A DNA stretch of 53,260 bases from Chitinophagaceae bacterium (GCA_947455605.1 CANGOX010000014.1:1-53260), one strand, 5' to 3'. Numbered from the stretch's first letter, positions 43,567 to 51,384 are shown. Program-made: numbers and translations. Notes: generated by a model from the letters alone, not told the origin.

Positions 43567-45012
43567 CTAATTGTTTAAATGTTGTTCTAATAATTGTGTG
43601 ACCATTTTTGGATCGGCTTTGCCCTTGCTGCGTTTTTTTACATCGCCTACAAAGAGGCCGATCAATCCTTTTTTCCCTTTTTTGTATTCGCTTACTTTAT
43701 CAGGCATAGACTGCAGGGCTTCCTGTATCCATGTTTCGAGTTCGTTGGTGTCACTTACCTGAATCAGGTTCAACTTTTCGGCGAGGGCCAAAGGAGAACT
43801 GTTTTCAGTAATAACCACCGGTAATAATTTAGAAGACGCAACAGAGAAGTTAACCTTACCATCTTCTACTAATTTTATCAGATCTGCCAGAAGATTGGGG
43901 GATAATTGCAGTTCTGCAAAGCCCAGTCCTTTTTCATTCAGGTATTGACGAATGGGGCCAAGGATCCAGTTTGCTGCGGCTTTGTAGTGTGTTGTTTGTT
44001 GAATTAAGGATGCAAAATAATCAGCAGTCTCTTTTTCATCGCAGAGTTGTTTGGCATCATATTCACTCAGGCCCAGTTCTGTTTCATATTTTTTGATCAA
44101 CTGATTGGGTAATGCAGGTAATGCTGCGCCTAACTTGTTAATGAATGCATCCGTTAAATGAAAGGGAGCCAGATCCGGATCGGGGAAGTAGCGGTAATCA
44201 TTGGCTTCTTCCTTATCACGGATTGAGAAAGTGGTATCATTGGAAGCATCAAAACTTCTGGTTTGCTGTTTTACGGTTCCCCCGGCTTCCACCAATTCAA
44301 TCATCCGTTCAATTTCATATTCAATGGCTTTCTTAACATTACGGATCGAATTGAGGTTTTTTACTTCTACCCTCGTTCCCAGTTTGGGATCACCTTTTAA
44401 ACGGATAGATACGTTTGCATCACAACGTAAACTACCTTCTTCCATATTGCCATCGCAGATTCCGATCCATCTTACCAATCTGCGGATCTCAGTTACATAT
44501 TGCCAGGCTTCATCGGCAGAAAAAATATCGGGCTCGGTAACAATTTCAATTAAAGGGGTTCCGGCACGATTCAGGTCGATGCAGGTAAACTGATCATCGA
44601 GGTCGTGAATACTTTTTCCGGCATCTTCTTCGAGGTGTATCCTGTTAAGCTGAACATTCCTGCTGCCTGTAGTGGTGTGAATTTGAACTAGGCCACCTTT
44701 ACAGATTGGCGTAGTATGTTGCGAGATCTGGTAACCTTTGGGAAGATCGGGATAGAAATAATTCTTCCTTGCAAAATAATTGTCTTTCTCAATTTCGCAA
44801 TTACAGGCTATACCCATTCGTATGGCATATTCCACTGCTTTGCGATTGGTCTTGGGCAAAGTGCCGGGATGGCCCATGGTTATAGGACTGATATGTGTAT
44901 TGGGCTCGGCACCAAAAGCGGTACTGTCGCCGCAAAATAATTTACTGTTGGTAGCCAGCTGAGCATGTACTTCCAAACCAATTACTGCCTCGTATTTATC
45001 TTTCAAAGCCAT
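43567..45012 (-). CDS. gatB: Aspartyl/glutamyl-tRNA amidotransferase subunit B
   Basis: A 481-residue GatB, the kinase/transferase subunit of GatCAB that converts Glu-tRNA(Gln) or Asp-tRNA(Asn) to the amidated form. Seen: YEAVIGLEVHAQLATNSKLF at the start, the phosphate-binding region with GHPGTLPKTNRKAVEYAIRM, FYPDLPKGYQISQ, and RRLVRWIGICDGNMEEGSLR with DANVSIR. The C-terminal YqeY-like tail (about 400-480) recognises the tRNA D-loop and ends with KANPKMVTQLLEQ-type residues (here KADPKMVTQLLEQH). Length is standard. gatA and gatC are not nearby. A TATTTTTG box at 45027-45020 ends only 7 nt before the ATG, suggesting a very short or absent leader. Confidence 0.97.
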   Translation of the reverse strand: MALKDKYEAVIGLEVHAQLATNSKLFCGDSTAFGAEPNTHISPITMGHPGTLPKTNRKAVEYAIRMGIACNCEIEKDNYFARKNYFYPDLPKGYQISQHTTPICKGGLVQIHTTTGSRNVQLNRIHLEEDAGKSIHDLDDQFTCIDLNRAGTPLIEIVTEPDIFSADEAWQYVTEIRRLVRWIGICDGNMEEGSLRCDANVSIRLKGDPKLGTRVEVKNLNSIRNVKKAIEYEIERMIELVEAGGTVKQQTRSFDASNDTTFSIRDKEEANDYRYFPDPDLAPFHLTDAFINKLGAALPALPNQLIKKYETELGLSEYDAKQLCDEKETADYFASLIQQTTHYKAAANWILGPIRQYLNEKGLGFAELQLSPNLLADLIKLVEDGKVNFSVASSKLLPVVITENSSPLALAEKLNLIQVSDTNELETWIQEALQSMPDKVSEYKKGKKGLIGLFVGDVKKRSKGKADPKMVTQLLEQHLNN

Positions 45013-45071
45013 ATTGGCGCAAAAATAGCCCTAATCGCAGATTTCAGAGACGATTTTGTATGATTAAAAGC

Positions 45072-46052
45072 TTATAGAGCCAGGATTTTAACGAGATCTT
45101 CCCTTGATACAGTTAGTAAACCCACCGGTGGCAGCCTGCGGGTGAGTTCTTTCCAGTTCCTGTTCTTACTAAAGATACTTTTTAACATGGGCAATGCTTT
45201 CAATACCTGCTTGTTATTGGCAAGGGTAATAGCGGTCCAGTATTGCATTTCGAGATTTGCCGGAAAGAGTTTCATGGCAGCATTGTACTCGTTCATGGCA
45301 AGGTTCATATCATTCTTCTCTACGGCCAGATCGCCTTTGTTCATGTGTTGATAAGCGGTTTGTACATTATAGAGCCTTCTTAATTCTTTCAGGGGCTGCG
45401 GTGAATCATCTACACGAAGATCGACCGAATGATTATTCCAGCTTTCGGTAATGATACCCGGCACCACAATAATGGCAGCAGCCTGCATACCACGTATATC
45501 ACCGCCTGCTTTCTGTGCTGCTTCCAATGCAAGCAGTACTCTTTCTGCAAGTGGTTTTCCGGCTGTTTGACTGAAAGACCGGGACATGTATTCGCAAACA
45601 CTATCACCCAGCATCATATTGCTTTGTACACTGAAATTATAGCCATTGATATTCTTGGCAACCTGTATACAGTTCTTTCCGGTATGTACGGCTGTATTGC
45701 CTTTGGTGTCGATGATGGCTACCTGGCGAACATCGCGGCCCGGATCGGCTTTGGTTAAACTGTCTAATGCCTGTTGAGGCGTAAACCCTTTTTTCAGCAG
45801 GGCCAATGCTTTTGGGCCATAGGATTTGTCTACAAAAGATTGTGTGGCTACCGCACCCACGCCTGCTTCTGCCCAGGGCACTTCTGTGCCTACACTAAAC
45901 CAATGACTTTGCACGCCAACCGCCATCTCGCCTGTTTTTTCATCACGGGCCACAATGGAGAATGTGTGTACAAGGGGTTGTTTGGATTTGTATACCTGGG
46001 CATTTGACACAAATGATATGAGTAGGGTGGAAGCGAGAAGTAAATTTTTCAT
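45072..46052 (-). CDS. Exported DUF1028 family protein with a tetratricopeptide-like tail
   Basis: A 326-residue protein with a signal peptide (to about residue 18, SNAQ). The main domain is DUF1028, an Ntn-hydrolase-like fold: TFSIVARDEKTGEMAVGVQS, HWFSVGTEVPWAEAGVGAVA, TQSFVDKSYGPKALALLKKG and VRQVAIIDTKGNTAVHTGKN. The family is often found with proteases or peptide-type catabolism, but no activity is established to my knowledge. The last third (about 225-326) has helical TPR-like segments such as MNLAMNEYNAAMKLF and LEMQYWTAITLANNKQVLKA. It probably acts outside the cytoplasm. It is preceded by a 212 bp gap holding a terminator for the upstream PDZ gene and a diverged direct repeat. Confidence 0.9.
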   Translation of the reverse strand: MKNLLLASTLLISFVSNAQVYKSKQPLVHTFSIVARDEKTGEMAVGVQSHWFSVGTEVPWAEAGVGAVATQSFVDKSYGPKALALLKKGFTPQQALDSLTKADPGRDVRQVAIIDTKGNTAVHTGKNCIQVAKNINGYNFSVQSNMMLGDSVCEYMSRSFSQTAGKPLAERVLLALEAAQKAGGDIRGMQAAAIIVVPGIITESWNNHSVDLRVDDSPQPLKELRRLYNVQTAYQHMNKGDLAVEKNDMNLAMNEYNAAMKLFPANLEMQYWTAITLANNKQVLKALPMLKSIFSKNRNWKELTRRLPPVGLLTVSREDLVKILAL

Positions 46053-46119
46053 GGTGTGTGATTGATGGATAAAGTTTATGGGTTGGGGTTAGTAATTCAG
46101 TAAACAACGGAGCTTCTTT

Positions 46120-46265
46120 ATGGTTCAGGTCTATTTGAGCGCACCAACCCATAAAAAAACCGCGCTAAGAATAGCGCGGTAGATAAACATGAGAAAAAAT
46201 CGAAAATAGGTGTGGGTATGATTATTTAGTTAATGGTTCAGGCCGCCTTGAGCGTACCATCCCAT
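46120..46265. repeat. Diverged 33 bp direct repeat between the PDZ and DUF1028 genes
   Basis: Positions 46120-46152 and 46233-46265 match at 27 of 33 bases. On the minus strand both start with ATG GGx TGG, encode MGWCAQIDLNH and MGWYAQGGLNH, and remain in frame; the second copy then stops (TAA). The minus-strand terminator at 46159-46180 lies between them. Copy two begins just after the PDZ stop. Confidence 0.7.
46152..46180 (-). terminator. Rho-independent terminator after the PDZ gene
   Basis: ACCGCGCTA (46159-46167) and TAGCGCGGT (46172-46180) form a 9 bp GC-rich stem with a 4 nt loop. On the minus strand it is followed by seven T's. This is the textbook shape and ends the PDZ transcript 85 bp after its stop. 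Confidence 0.93.
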
Positions 46266-47257
46266 TAGAGATCGGCGGTCTTTAATTTTTTAGGGAATTT
46301 GATATCGACCGTTTGTAAGTTTCCATTTCTGCGGTAAGTAATTTTGAAACTGTCGCCTTCTTTCTTTTCCCTGATCTTTTCTCTCAGGTCATCAACAGAA
46401 GCAATAGCGGCACCATCAATTTCAGTGATCACATCCTCTTTTTGCAAACCGGCTTTAGATGCCGGAGTATCGCTATCAACATCCAGTACCTTTACGCCTT
46501 TACCTTCTTCTAAATCCTGTATTTCCAGTCCCAGTCTGGGTTTGCGGTTGTACATAATATTCATATTGTTAGGGCCTGTAATCCTTGGCATATCAAAATT
46601 GAAATCCTTGTTATCAAATTTGAATGTTTTATTATCAAAGTTGAAATCCTTGTTGTTGAAATTGAATACCCTGTCAGATGCGTTCTTACCTAAAGTGGCA
46701 TTAACGGTGGATTCTTTTCCATCACGGAGATAGGTAAGGCTTACTTTTTCTTCTGGTTTGTATTTGCCGATCGCTTCATACAGATCATCACTTCCTTCTA
46801 TCTTGTTGTCACCTACTTTGGTAATGATATCGTCTTTTTTCAATCCTGCTTTTTCGGCAGCACTTTCTTTTTCTACAGAATTGATCTTAGCCCCCTTGTC
46901 GGTCTTTTCAGTAACTACTCCCAGAAAGGCGCGGTTGCTTACGTCTCTGAACATTTTCATGCCGCCGTTCATCATAGGTGCAATTCTTGCTTTGATCCTT
47001 GGCATTAATGGACCAATGCCCTTGTTGCGGAGAATCTCAATATCCTCGCTTTTCATGTCTTCAACGGGTTTACCGTTAACGGTAATATTGTCGCCGTCGA
47101 TAACGATGGTTACTTTTTCCTTACTATCCGATTTTTTACGAATAGTAATACTTTCCTGTTTGGGTTTAGCCGAAGGGGCTTTCTCTTTGGTTTGTGCAGA
47201 TGCGCCAATAGTAACGCAAAGAGCCAGCAGAGCGGCGGGTACAATTCTGGTATTCAT
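46265..47257 (-). CDS. Exported protein with two PDZ domains and a heptapeptide linker
   Basis: A 330-residue exported protein (signal to about residue 22). The first PDZ domain (about 108-190) has FLGVVTEKTDKGAKINSVEK and AEKAGLKKDDIITKVGDNKI; the second (about 238-322) has LGLEIQDLEEGKGVKVLDVD and ASKAGLQKEDVITEIDGAAI. No protease triad is present, so it resembles a HtrA-type protein without its catalytic half, suggesting a scaffold or chaperone role in the envelope. Between the domains is a run of near-identical heptapeptides (residues 199-226): NFNNKDF, NFDNKTF, KFDNKDF, NFDMPRI. The DNA shows the same 21 bp period (46592-46663), pointing to a young expansion. It has an independent promoter and terminator. 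Confidence 0.88.
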   Translation of the reverse strand: MNTRIVPAALLALCVTIGASAQTKEKAPSAKPKQESITIRKKSDSKEKVTIVIDGDNITVNGKPVEDMKSEDIEILRNKGIGPLMPRIKARIAPMMNGGMKMFRDVSNRAFLGVVTEKTDKGAKINSVEKESAAEKAGLKKDDIITKVGDNKIEGSDDLYEAIGKYKPEEKVSLTYLRDGKESTVNATLGKNASDRVFNFNNKDFNFDNKTFKFDNKDFNFDMPRITGPNNMNIMYNRKPRLGLEIQDLEEGKGVKVLDVDSDTPASKAGLQKEDVITEIDGAAIASVDDLREKIREKKEGDSFKITYRRNGNLQTVDIKFPKKLKTADL

Positions 47258-47270
47258 AATGGCAAATTTT

Positions 47271-47326
47271 TGATCTACGAATTTGTTGGTAGATCAAATG
47301 TAGGGGTTTTGCCAAATACGAAACAA
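47271..47326 (-). promoter_or_regulatory. Promoter and operator-like inverted repeat of the PDZ gene
   Basis: On the minus strand a -33 TTG (47326-47324), 21 nt spacer and TACATTTG (47302-47295), an exact TAnnTTTG, form a good Bacteroidota promoter, with a start near 47288. TGATCTAC (47296-47289) and GTAGATCA (47278-47271) are an 8 bp perfect inverted repeat with a 10 nt spacer that overlaps the -7 box and the predicted start site. It could be a repressor site. Confidence 0.55.
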
Positions 47327-47411
47327 TTCGGAAATGTTAAAAATGGTTAATGGTTTGAGGAAGGTGATTGTAAGGACACAATCACTGCGGGGGGAATGAT
47401 ATAAGGAAGAA

Positions 47412-47458
47412 AGCCGCTGATTCGCAGATTTAGGTTTAAAATCTGCGAATCAGCGGCT
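47412..47458 (-). terminator. 20 bp perfect hairpin after alaS
   Basis: Positions 47412-47431 and 47439-47458 are perfectly complementary (20 bp) around a 7 nt loop, starting 7 bp after the alaS stop. On the minus strand a T-rich TTTCTTCCTT follows. The stem is much longer than needed for a terminator and is built of words such as GATTCGCAGATT. Confidence 0.75.
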
Positions 47459-47465
47459 AGAATGA

Positions 47466-50081
47466 TCATAAAAGGGATTTGACCTTATCAATTACCTGTT
47501 GCAGATTGCTGGCATCCTGACCACCCGCTGTGGCAAGGGTTTTTTGTCCGCCGCCACCGCCCTTGATCAGTCCAGATATATGTTCTTTGATGATCTTGGG
47601 AGCTTCCAGGTTTTTGGAACTGCTTACTGCTTCATCGAGTAACACGGCTACCTGCGCTTTGCCATCGATGGCAGCTGCCAGAACCACTACATAGTTGTTG
47701 AGGCTGCTTTTTAATTCGAAGCAAAGTTTTTTAAGACTGTCTGCCGTGTTCACTTCAACAACAGCGCCGATAAAGGAAATTCCATTTACAGTTTCAGTTT
47801 TCTGTAACAATTCCTTGCTGATCACCAGAAGTTGTTTGGCTTCCAGACTTTCGATGCGTTTCCTTAATTCGTTATTATCAGTTACTAGTGATTCAACAGC
47901 TTTGCTGAGTTCTTTCGGGTTCTTTAGGGATTCACGAATTACACGGATCTCGGCGAATTGATGATTCACCAGTTCCTCAGATGCTTTTCCGCTAACAGCT
48001 TCAATCCGGCGAACACCGGCGGCAACTGCGGTTTCGTGTGTTATTTTGAAGAGGCCCAATTCACCGGTTGAGCAAACATGGGTGCCACCACATAATTCAA
48101 TGGAATAATCCGGATCGATGATCACTACACGAACGGTATCGCCATATTTTTCTCCAAACAATGCCATGGCACCGAGGGCAATGGCTTCATCCTTGTGCAT
48201 TTCTTTGATATGTACGGGAATATTCTCCCGGATCTTTTCATTCACGATAGATTCGATCTGTGCCATTTCTTCCTCAGATACTTTGGCAAAATGTGAGAAG
48301 TCGAAACGAAGGTTGTCTTCATTAACCAGGCTTCCTTTTTGTGCCACATGCGTTCCTAAAACTTTACGGAGTGCAGCATGTAATAAGTGTGTAGCGCTAT
48401 GATGTACAGCAGTAGATTGGCGGGTAACTACATCCACTTTAGCCACTACCGGTGACTGAATATTGGCCGGTAAGCTTTCTGTGAACTGAATAATTAAGTT
48501 ATTCTCTTTCTTCGTATCAATAACAGCCACTACTTCTCCATCAAAATCTAAAACTCCTCTATCGCCAACCTGTCCTCCGCTTTCTGCGTAGAAAGGAGTG
48601 GCTTCCAATACCAATTGATAAGCTTCTTTTCCTTTGGCTTTTACTTTCCGGTATTTAACAACCTTGCTTTTTATTTCGAGGGAATCGTAGCCTACAAACT
48701 CAGTTAATCCATTTTCGATCAATACAACCCAGTCTTCTGTATCTACGGTTCCTGCTGCCCTACTGCGGGTTTTCTGTTGCTGCATTTCAGCTTCAAAACC
48801 TTTTTCATCGATCGATAAATTATTTTCTGATGCGATCAATCTTGTAAGGTCGATGGGAAACCCGAATGTATCAAACAACTCAAATGCAGCTTTTCCTTCG
48901 ATCTCTTTAGATGAATTTGAAATGATATCATCAATTCTTTTCAATCCTTTATCAAGTGTTTTCAGGAATGCATCTTCTTCTTCCCGTACAACCTTAGTTA
49001 CAAAATCCAATTGTTTGGTCAACTCAGGAAATACTTCTTCGAACTGTTTGGCCAATAAGGGCATCAGTTGAAATAATAATGGTTGCTTGTAATCGAGATA
49101 AGTATAATAATAACGAACGGCCCTTCTCAGGATCCTTCTGATCACATAACCTGCGCCGTTATTGGAAGGCAATTGTCCATCAGCAATGGTAAATGCGATG
49201 GCACGGATATGATCGGCCAATACGCGAAAGGCAATGTCTTCTTTACGATCACTGTAATCGTATTTTTTGGCTGTGATCTTTTCAATCGCTGCAATTGTAC
49301 CTGTGAATACATCGGTATCATAATTACTTTGCTTGCCCTGGATCACACGCACCAGTCTTTCAAAACCCATTCCGGTGTCTACGTGTTGTGCTGGTAAGGG
49401 TTGCAGGGTTCCGTCTTTTAAACGGTTGAACTGCATGAATACATTATTCCAGATCTCGATCACCTGCGGGTCGTCGTTATTCACGAGTGTTTTGCCATCT
49501 ACCTTTTTTCTTTCTTCATCACTTCTGCAATCCACATGAATTTCTGTGCAGGGGCCACATGGGCCTGTATCTCCCATCTCCCAGAAATTATCTTTTTTGT
49601 TACCGAGCAGTATTCTGTCTTCGGCAATTACCTTTTTCCATTCAGTAAAAGCTTCCTCGTCTTTGGGCAGGCCTTCTTTGGCATCGCCTTCAAAAATAGT
49701 TACGTATAAACGGTTCTTGTCTAGTTTATAGACTTCGGTAAGCAGCTCCCAGCTCCAGGCAATGGCTTCTTTCTTAAAATAATCCCCAAAACTCCAGTTG
49801 CCCAGCATTTCGAACATGGTATGGTGATAGGTATCTACACCCACTTCTTCCAGGTCGTTATGTTTACCGCTTACGCGGAGGCATTTTTGGGTATCGGCCA
49901 CTCTTGGGCTGGCCGGTTTTTTATTGCCGAGGAAGAAATCCTTGAATTGGTTCATACCTGCATTGGTAAAGAGCAGGGTAGGATCGTTCTTCACCACAAT
50001 GGGTGCCGAAGGCACGATCTGGTGCCCTTTGGAAGCAAAGAAATCAAGGAATTGTTTACGTATCTCGGCGCTGGTCATCAT
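47466..50081 (-). CDS. alaS: Alanine-tRNA ligase
   Basis: An 871-residue AlaRS, complete in length. The aminoacylation core starts with SAEIRKQFLDFFASKGHQIV, then TLLFTNAGMNQFKDFFLG and the motif 2 region RVADTQKCLRVSGKHNDLEE. The tRNA-recognition part includes GAGYVIRRILRRAVRYY. The editing domain has the zinc-type histidines in STAVHHSATHLLHAAL and the cysteine motif ELCGGTHVCSTGELG, so it should clear Ser- and Gly-tRNA(Ala). The C-terminal C-Ala domain ends with the glycine-rich GGGGGQKTLATAGG segment, normal for AlaRS. A minus-strand TACCTTTG box at 50156-50149 is a likely promoter, and the first left arm of a heptad array lies beyond it. Confidence 0.98.
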   Translation of the reverse strand: MMTSAEIRKQFLDFFASKGHQIVPSAPIVVKNDPTLLFTNAGMNQFKDFFLGNKKPASPRVADTQKCLRVSGKHNDLEEVGVDTYHHTMFEMLGNWSFGDYFKKEAIAWSWELLTEVYKLDKNRLYVTIFEGDAKEGLPKDEEAFTEWKKVIAEDRILLGNKKDNFWEMGDTGPCGPCTEIHVDCRSDEERKKVDGKTLVNNDDPQVIEIWNNVFMQFNRLKDGTLQPLPAQHVDTGMGFERLVRVIQGKQSNYDTDVFTGTIAAIEKITAKKYDYSDRKEDIAFRVLADHIRAIAFTIADGQLPSNNGAGYVIRRILRRAVRYYYTYLDYKQPLLFQLMPLLAKQFEEVFPELTKQLDFVTKVVREEEDAFLKTLDKGLKRIDDIISNSSKEIEGKAAFELFDTFGFPIDLTRLIASENNLSIDEKGFEAEMQQQKTRSRAAGTVDTEDWVVLIENGLTEFVGYDSLEIKSKVVKYRKVKAKGKEAYQLVLEATPFYAESGGQVGDRGVLDFDGEVVAVIDTKKENNLIIQFTESLPANIQSPVVAKVDVVTRQSTAVHHSATHLLHAALRKVLGTHVAQKGSLVNEDNLRFDFSHFAKVSEEEMAQIESIVNEKIRENIPVHIKEMHKDEAIALGAMALFGEKYGDTVRVVIIDPDYSIELCGGTHVCSTGELGLFKITHETAVAAGVRRIEAVSGKASEELVNHQFAEIRVIRESLKNPKELSKAVESLVTDNNELRKRIESLEAKQLLVISKELLQKTETVNGISFIGAVVEVNTADSLKKLCFELKSSLNNYVVVLAAAIDGKAQVAVLLDEAVSSSKNLEAPKIIKEHISGLIKGGGGGQKTLATAGGQDASNLQQVIDKVKSLL

Positions 50082-50148
50082 CTCTCGAAAAATTTTAAAG
50101 AAAAAGTTAGGCTCTTTGAAACTATATTTGAACGCTTTTTAGGGGCAT

Positions 50149-50156
50149 CAAAGGTA
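50149..50156 (-). promoter_or_regulatory. Putative -7 box of alaS
   Basis: The minus strand reads TACCTTTG (50156-50149), an exact TAnnTTTG, 67 nt before the alaS ATG. The -33 region falls at about 50176-50180, directly at the edge of the heptad array, and shows no TTTG. Confidence 0.4.
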
Positions 50157-50179
50157 AGGAAATAGGGCGGGAATCGGCC

Positions 50180-50269
50180 ATCGTGAGTCGTGAGACGTGA
50201 ATCGTGAGTTTAGCGATCTCAGTCTCTGTTTCTCACTCACGACTGACGACTCACGACTCACGATTACCC
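50180..50269. repeat. CGTGAGT/ACTCACG heptad array as an inverted repeat in a divergent gap
   Basis: Left arm in sevens from 50181: TCGTGAG, TCGTGAG, ACGTGAA, TCGTGAG. Right arm from 50235: ACTCACG, ACTGACG, ACTCACG, ACTCACG, ATTACCC (to 50269). Arms 50180-50208 and 50236-50264 are complementary at about 26 of 29 positions with a 27 nt loop. It lies between alaS (minus) and the M23 peptidase gene (plus), 19 bp before the likely ATG of the latter and directly before an in-frame GTG at 50271. Confidence 0.88.
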
Positions 50270-50288
50270 CGTGAAAGCGCTGCTAACG

Positions 50289-51260
50289 ATGAAAAAGGTC
50301 AAATACTACTATAATACCCATACCCTGCGTTACGAGAAGCTGGAAACACCGCTTCGGGTTAGGTTATTGCAGTTGATCGGGTTCATTGCGGCATCCATTG
50401 TAACCGGGATGATCATTTTTGCGGTGGCTTTCCGTTATATCGATTCTCCCAAGGAGAAATACCTTCGCCAGCAAAATGAAGACCTTTCCAATAATTACAG
50501 TGTTTTTATGGAAAGGCTGAAACAGCTGGAATTGAAAACTGCTGAGATAGAGAACCGCGACAATAATGTGTACCGTTCCATCTTCGGTAGCTTACCCATA
50601 CCCGATAGTGCCCGTGTAAAGGATATGGAAGCCAAGAACGAGGTAAAACTGGTAGCCAGTATGGGTGAATCGGAACTGGTAAAAAGTATAGCAGCTCAAT
50701 TGAACACTTTATCGCTGCGCACAGCTTACCAGGTAAAATCCTTTGATGAGATCAGTGGTCTGATCAAGAATAAAGAAAAATTATTAGCGGCAACCCCTTC
50801 CATACAACCCATCAGTAATAAGAACCTGAACCGGATCGCATCGGGTTTTGGCTACCGGATCGATCCGGTCTATAAAGACCGGAGGGCCCATATGGGACTC
50901 GATTTTACAGCTCCTATGGGCACACCCATCTATGCAACAGCCGATGGTCGTGTGAAAGATGCCGGGTTTAATACCGGTGGTTTGGGTAACCGTGTAGTAG
51001 TGAGTCATGGTTTTGGATACGAGACCGTTTATGGCCACATGGTTCGAATAAAAGCAAGGGTAGGAGAAACGATCAAACGTGGGGAAGTGATCGGTTATGT
51101 AGGTAACTCCGGAAAGAGTACGGGCCCGCATTGTCATTACGAGGTACATAGAAACGGGATACCCGTGGATCCTATCTATTATTTCTACAACGATCTGACA
51201 CCGGCGCAGTTCGACAGGATATTGAAATTAGCAGCGGCAAGTAATCAGAGCTTCGATTAA
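50289..51260 (+). CDS. M23-family zinc metallopeptidase with membrane anchor
   Basis: A 323-residue LytM/M23 endopeptidase, predicted to cut peptide cross-links in peptidoglycan. One transmembrane helix near residues 33-53 (LIGFIAASIVTGMIIFAVAF) is followed by a coiled-coil segment (about 60-105), which is typical of envelope-anchored M23 proteins. The catalytic zinc motifs are H201 and D205 in HMGLDF and the HCH pair at 281-283 in GPHCHYEVH. The ATG at 50289 (MKKVKYYYNTHTLRYEKLE) is chosen since conservation in the family begins there; a GTG at 50271 is also open and sits exactly at the end of the repeat array. The gene is divergent from alaS. Confidence 0.93.
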   Translation: MKKVKYYYNTHTLRYEKLETPLRVRLLQLIGFIAASIVTGMIIFAVAFRYIDSPKEKYLRQQNEDLSNNYSVFMERLKQLELKTAEIENRDNNVYRSIFGSLPIPDSARVKDMEAKNEVKLVASMGESELVKSIAAQLNTLSLRTAYQVKSFDEISGLIKNKEKLLAATPSIQPISNKNLNRIASGFGYRIDPVYKDRRAHMGLDFTAPMGTPIYATADGRVKDAGFNTGGLGNRVVVSHGFGYETVYGHMVRIKARVGETIKRGEVIGYVGNSGKSTGPHCHYEVHRNGIPVDPIYYFYNDLTPAQFDRILKLAAASNQSFD

Positions 51261-51262
51261 TC

Positions 51263-51384
51263 ACCCCCCTAAAGGGAGAGTTAGAAAACATTTACGTTAG
51301 TATTGCGTTATCATAATTTTGAGTAAGATTTACAGTATTATCACTTTTTAAATTTCCCCTTCAGGGGGCTAGGGGGTTGGGTAT
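51263..51384. repeat. CCCCCTAAAGGG-type inverted repeat before a small membrane gene
   Basis: CCCCCTAAAGGG (51265-51276) and CCCTTCAGGGGG (51357-51368) are complementary at 11 of 12 positions, with an AT-rich 80 nt spacer. The right part extends to the GGGGGTTGGG stretch that ends just before the ATG at 51385. A related C-rich, palindromic piece (CCCCTTACCCCTCCAGGGAGGG, not shown in full) occurs at about 43530-43552 before the TlpA-like gene. I see no coding sequence in the spacer. Confidence 0.7.

Noticed and set aside
45943..46152. Minus-strand frame starting MGWCAQIDLNH, 69 codons
   Set aside because: It overlaps the start and signal peptide of the DUF1028 gene in another frame and lacks a recognisable domain; the repeated beginning is reported as a repeat, not a gene.
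50180..50269. Ends of an insertion sequence or MITE
   Set aside because: There are no transposase fragments, no target-site duplication that I can see, and the arms are tandem short words rather than terminal repeats.
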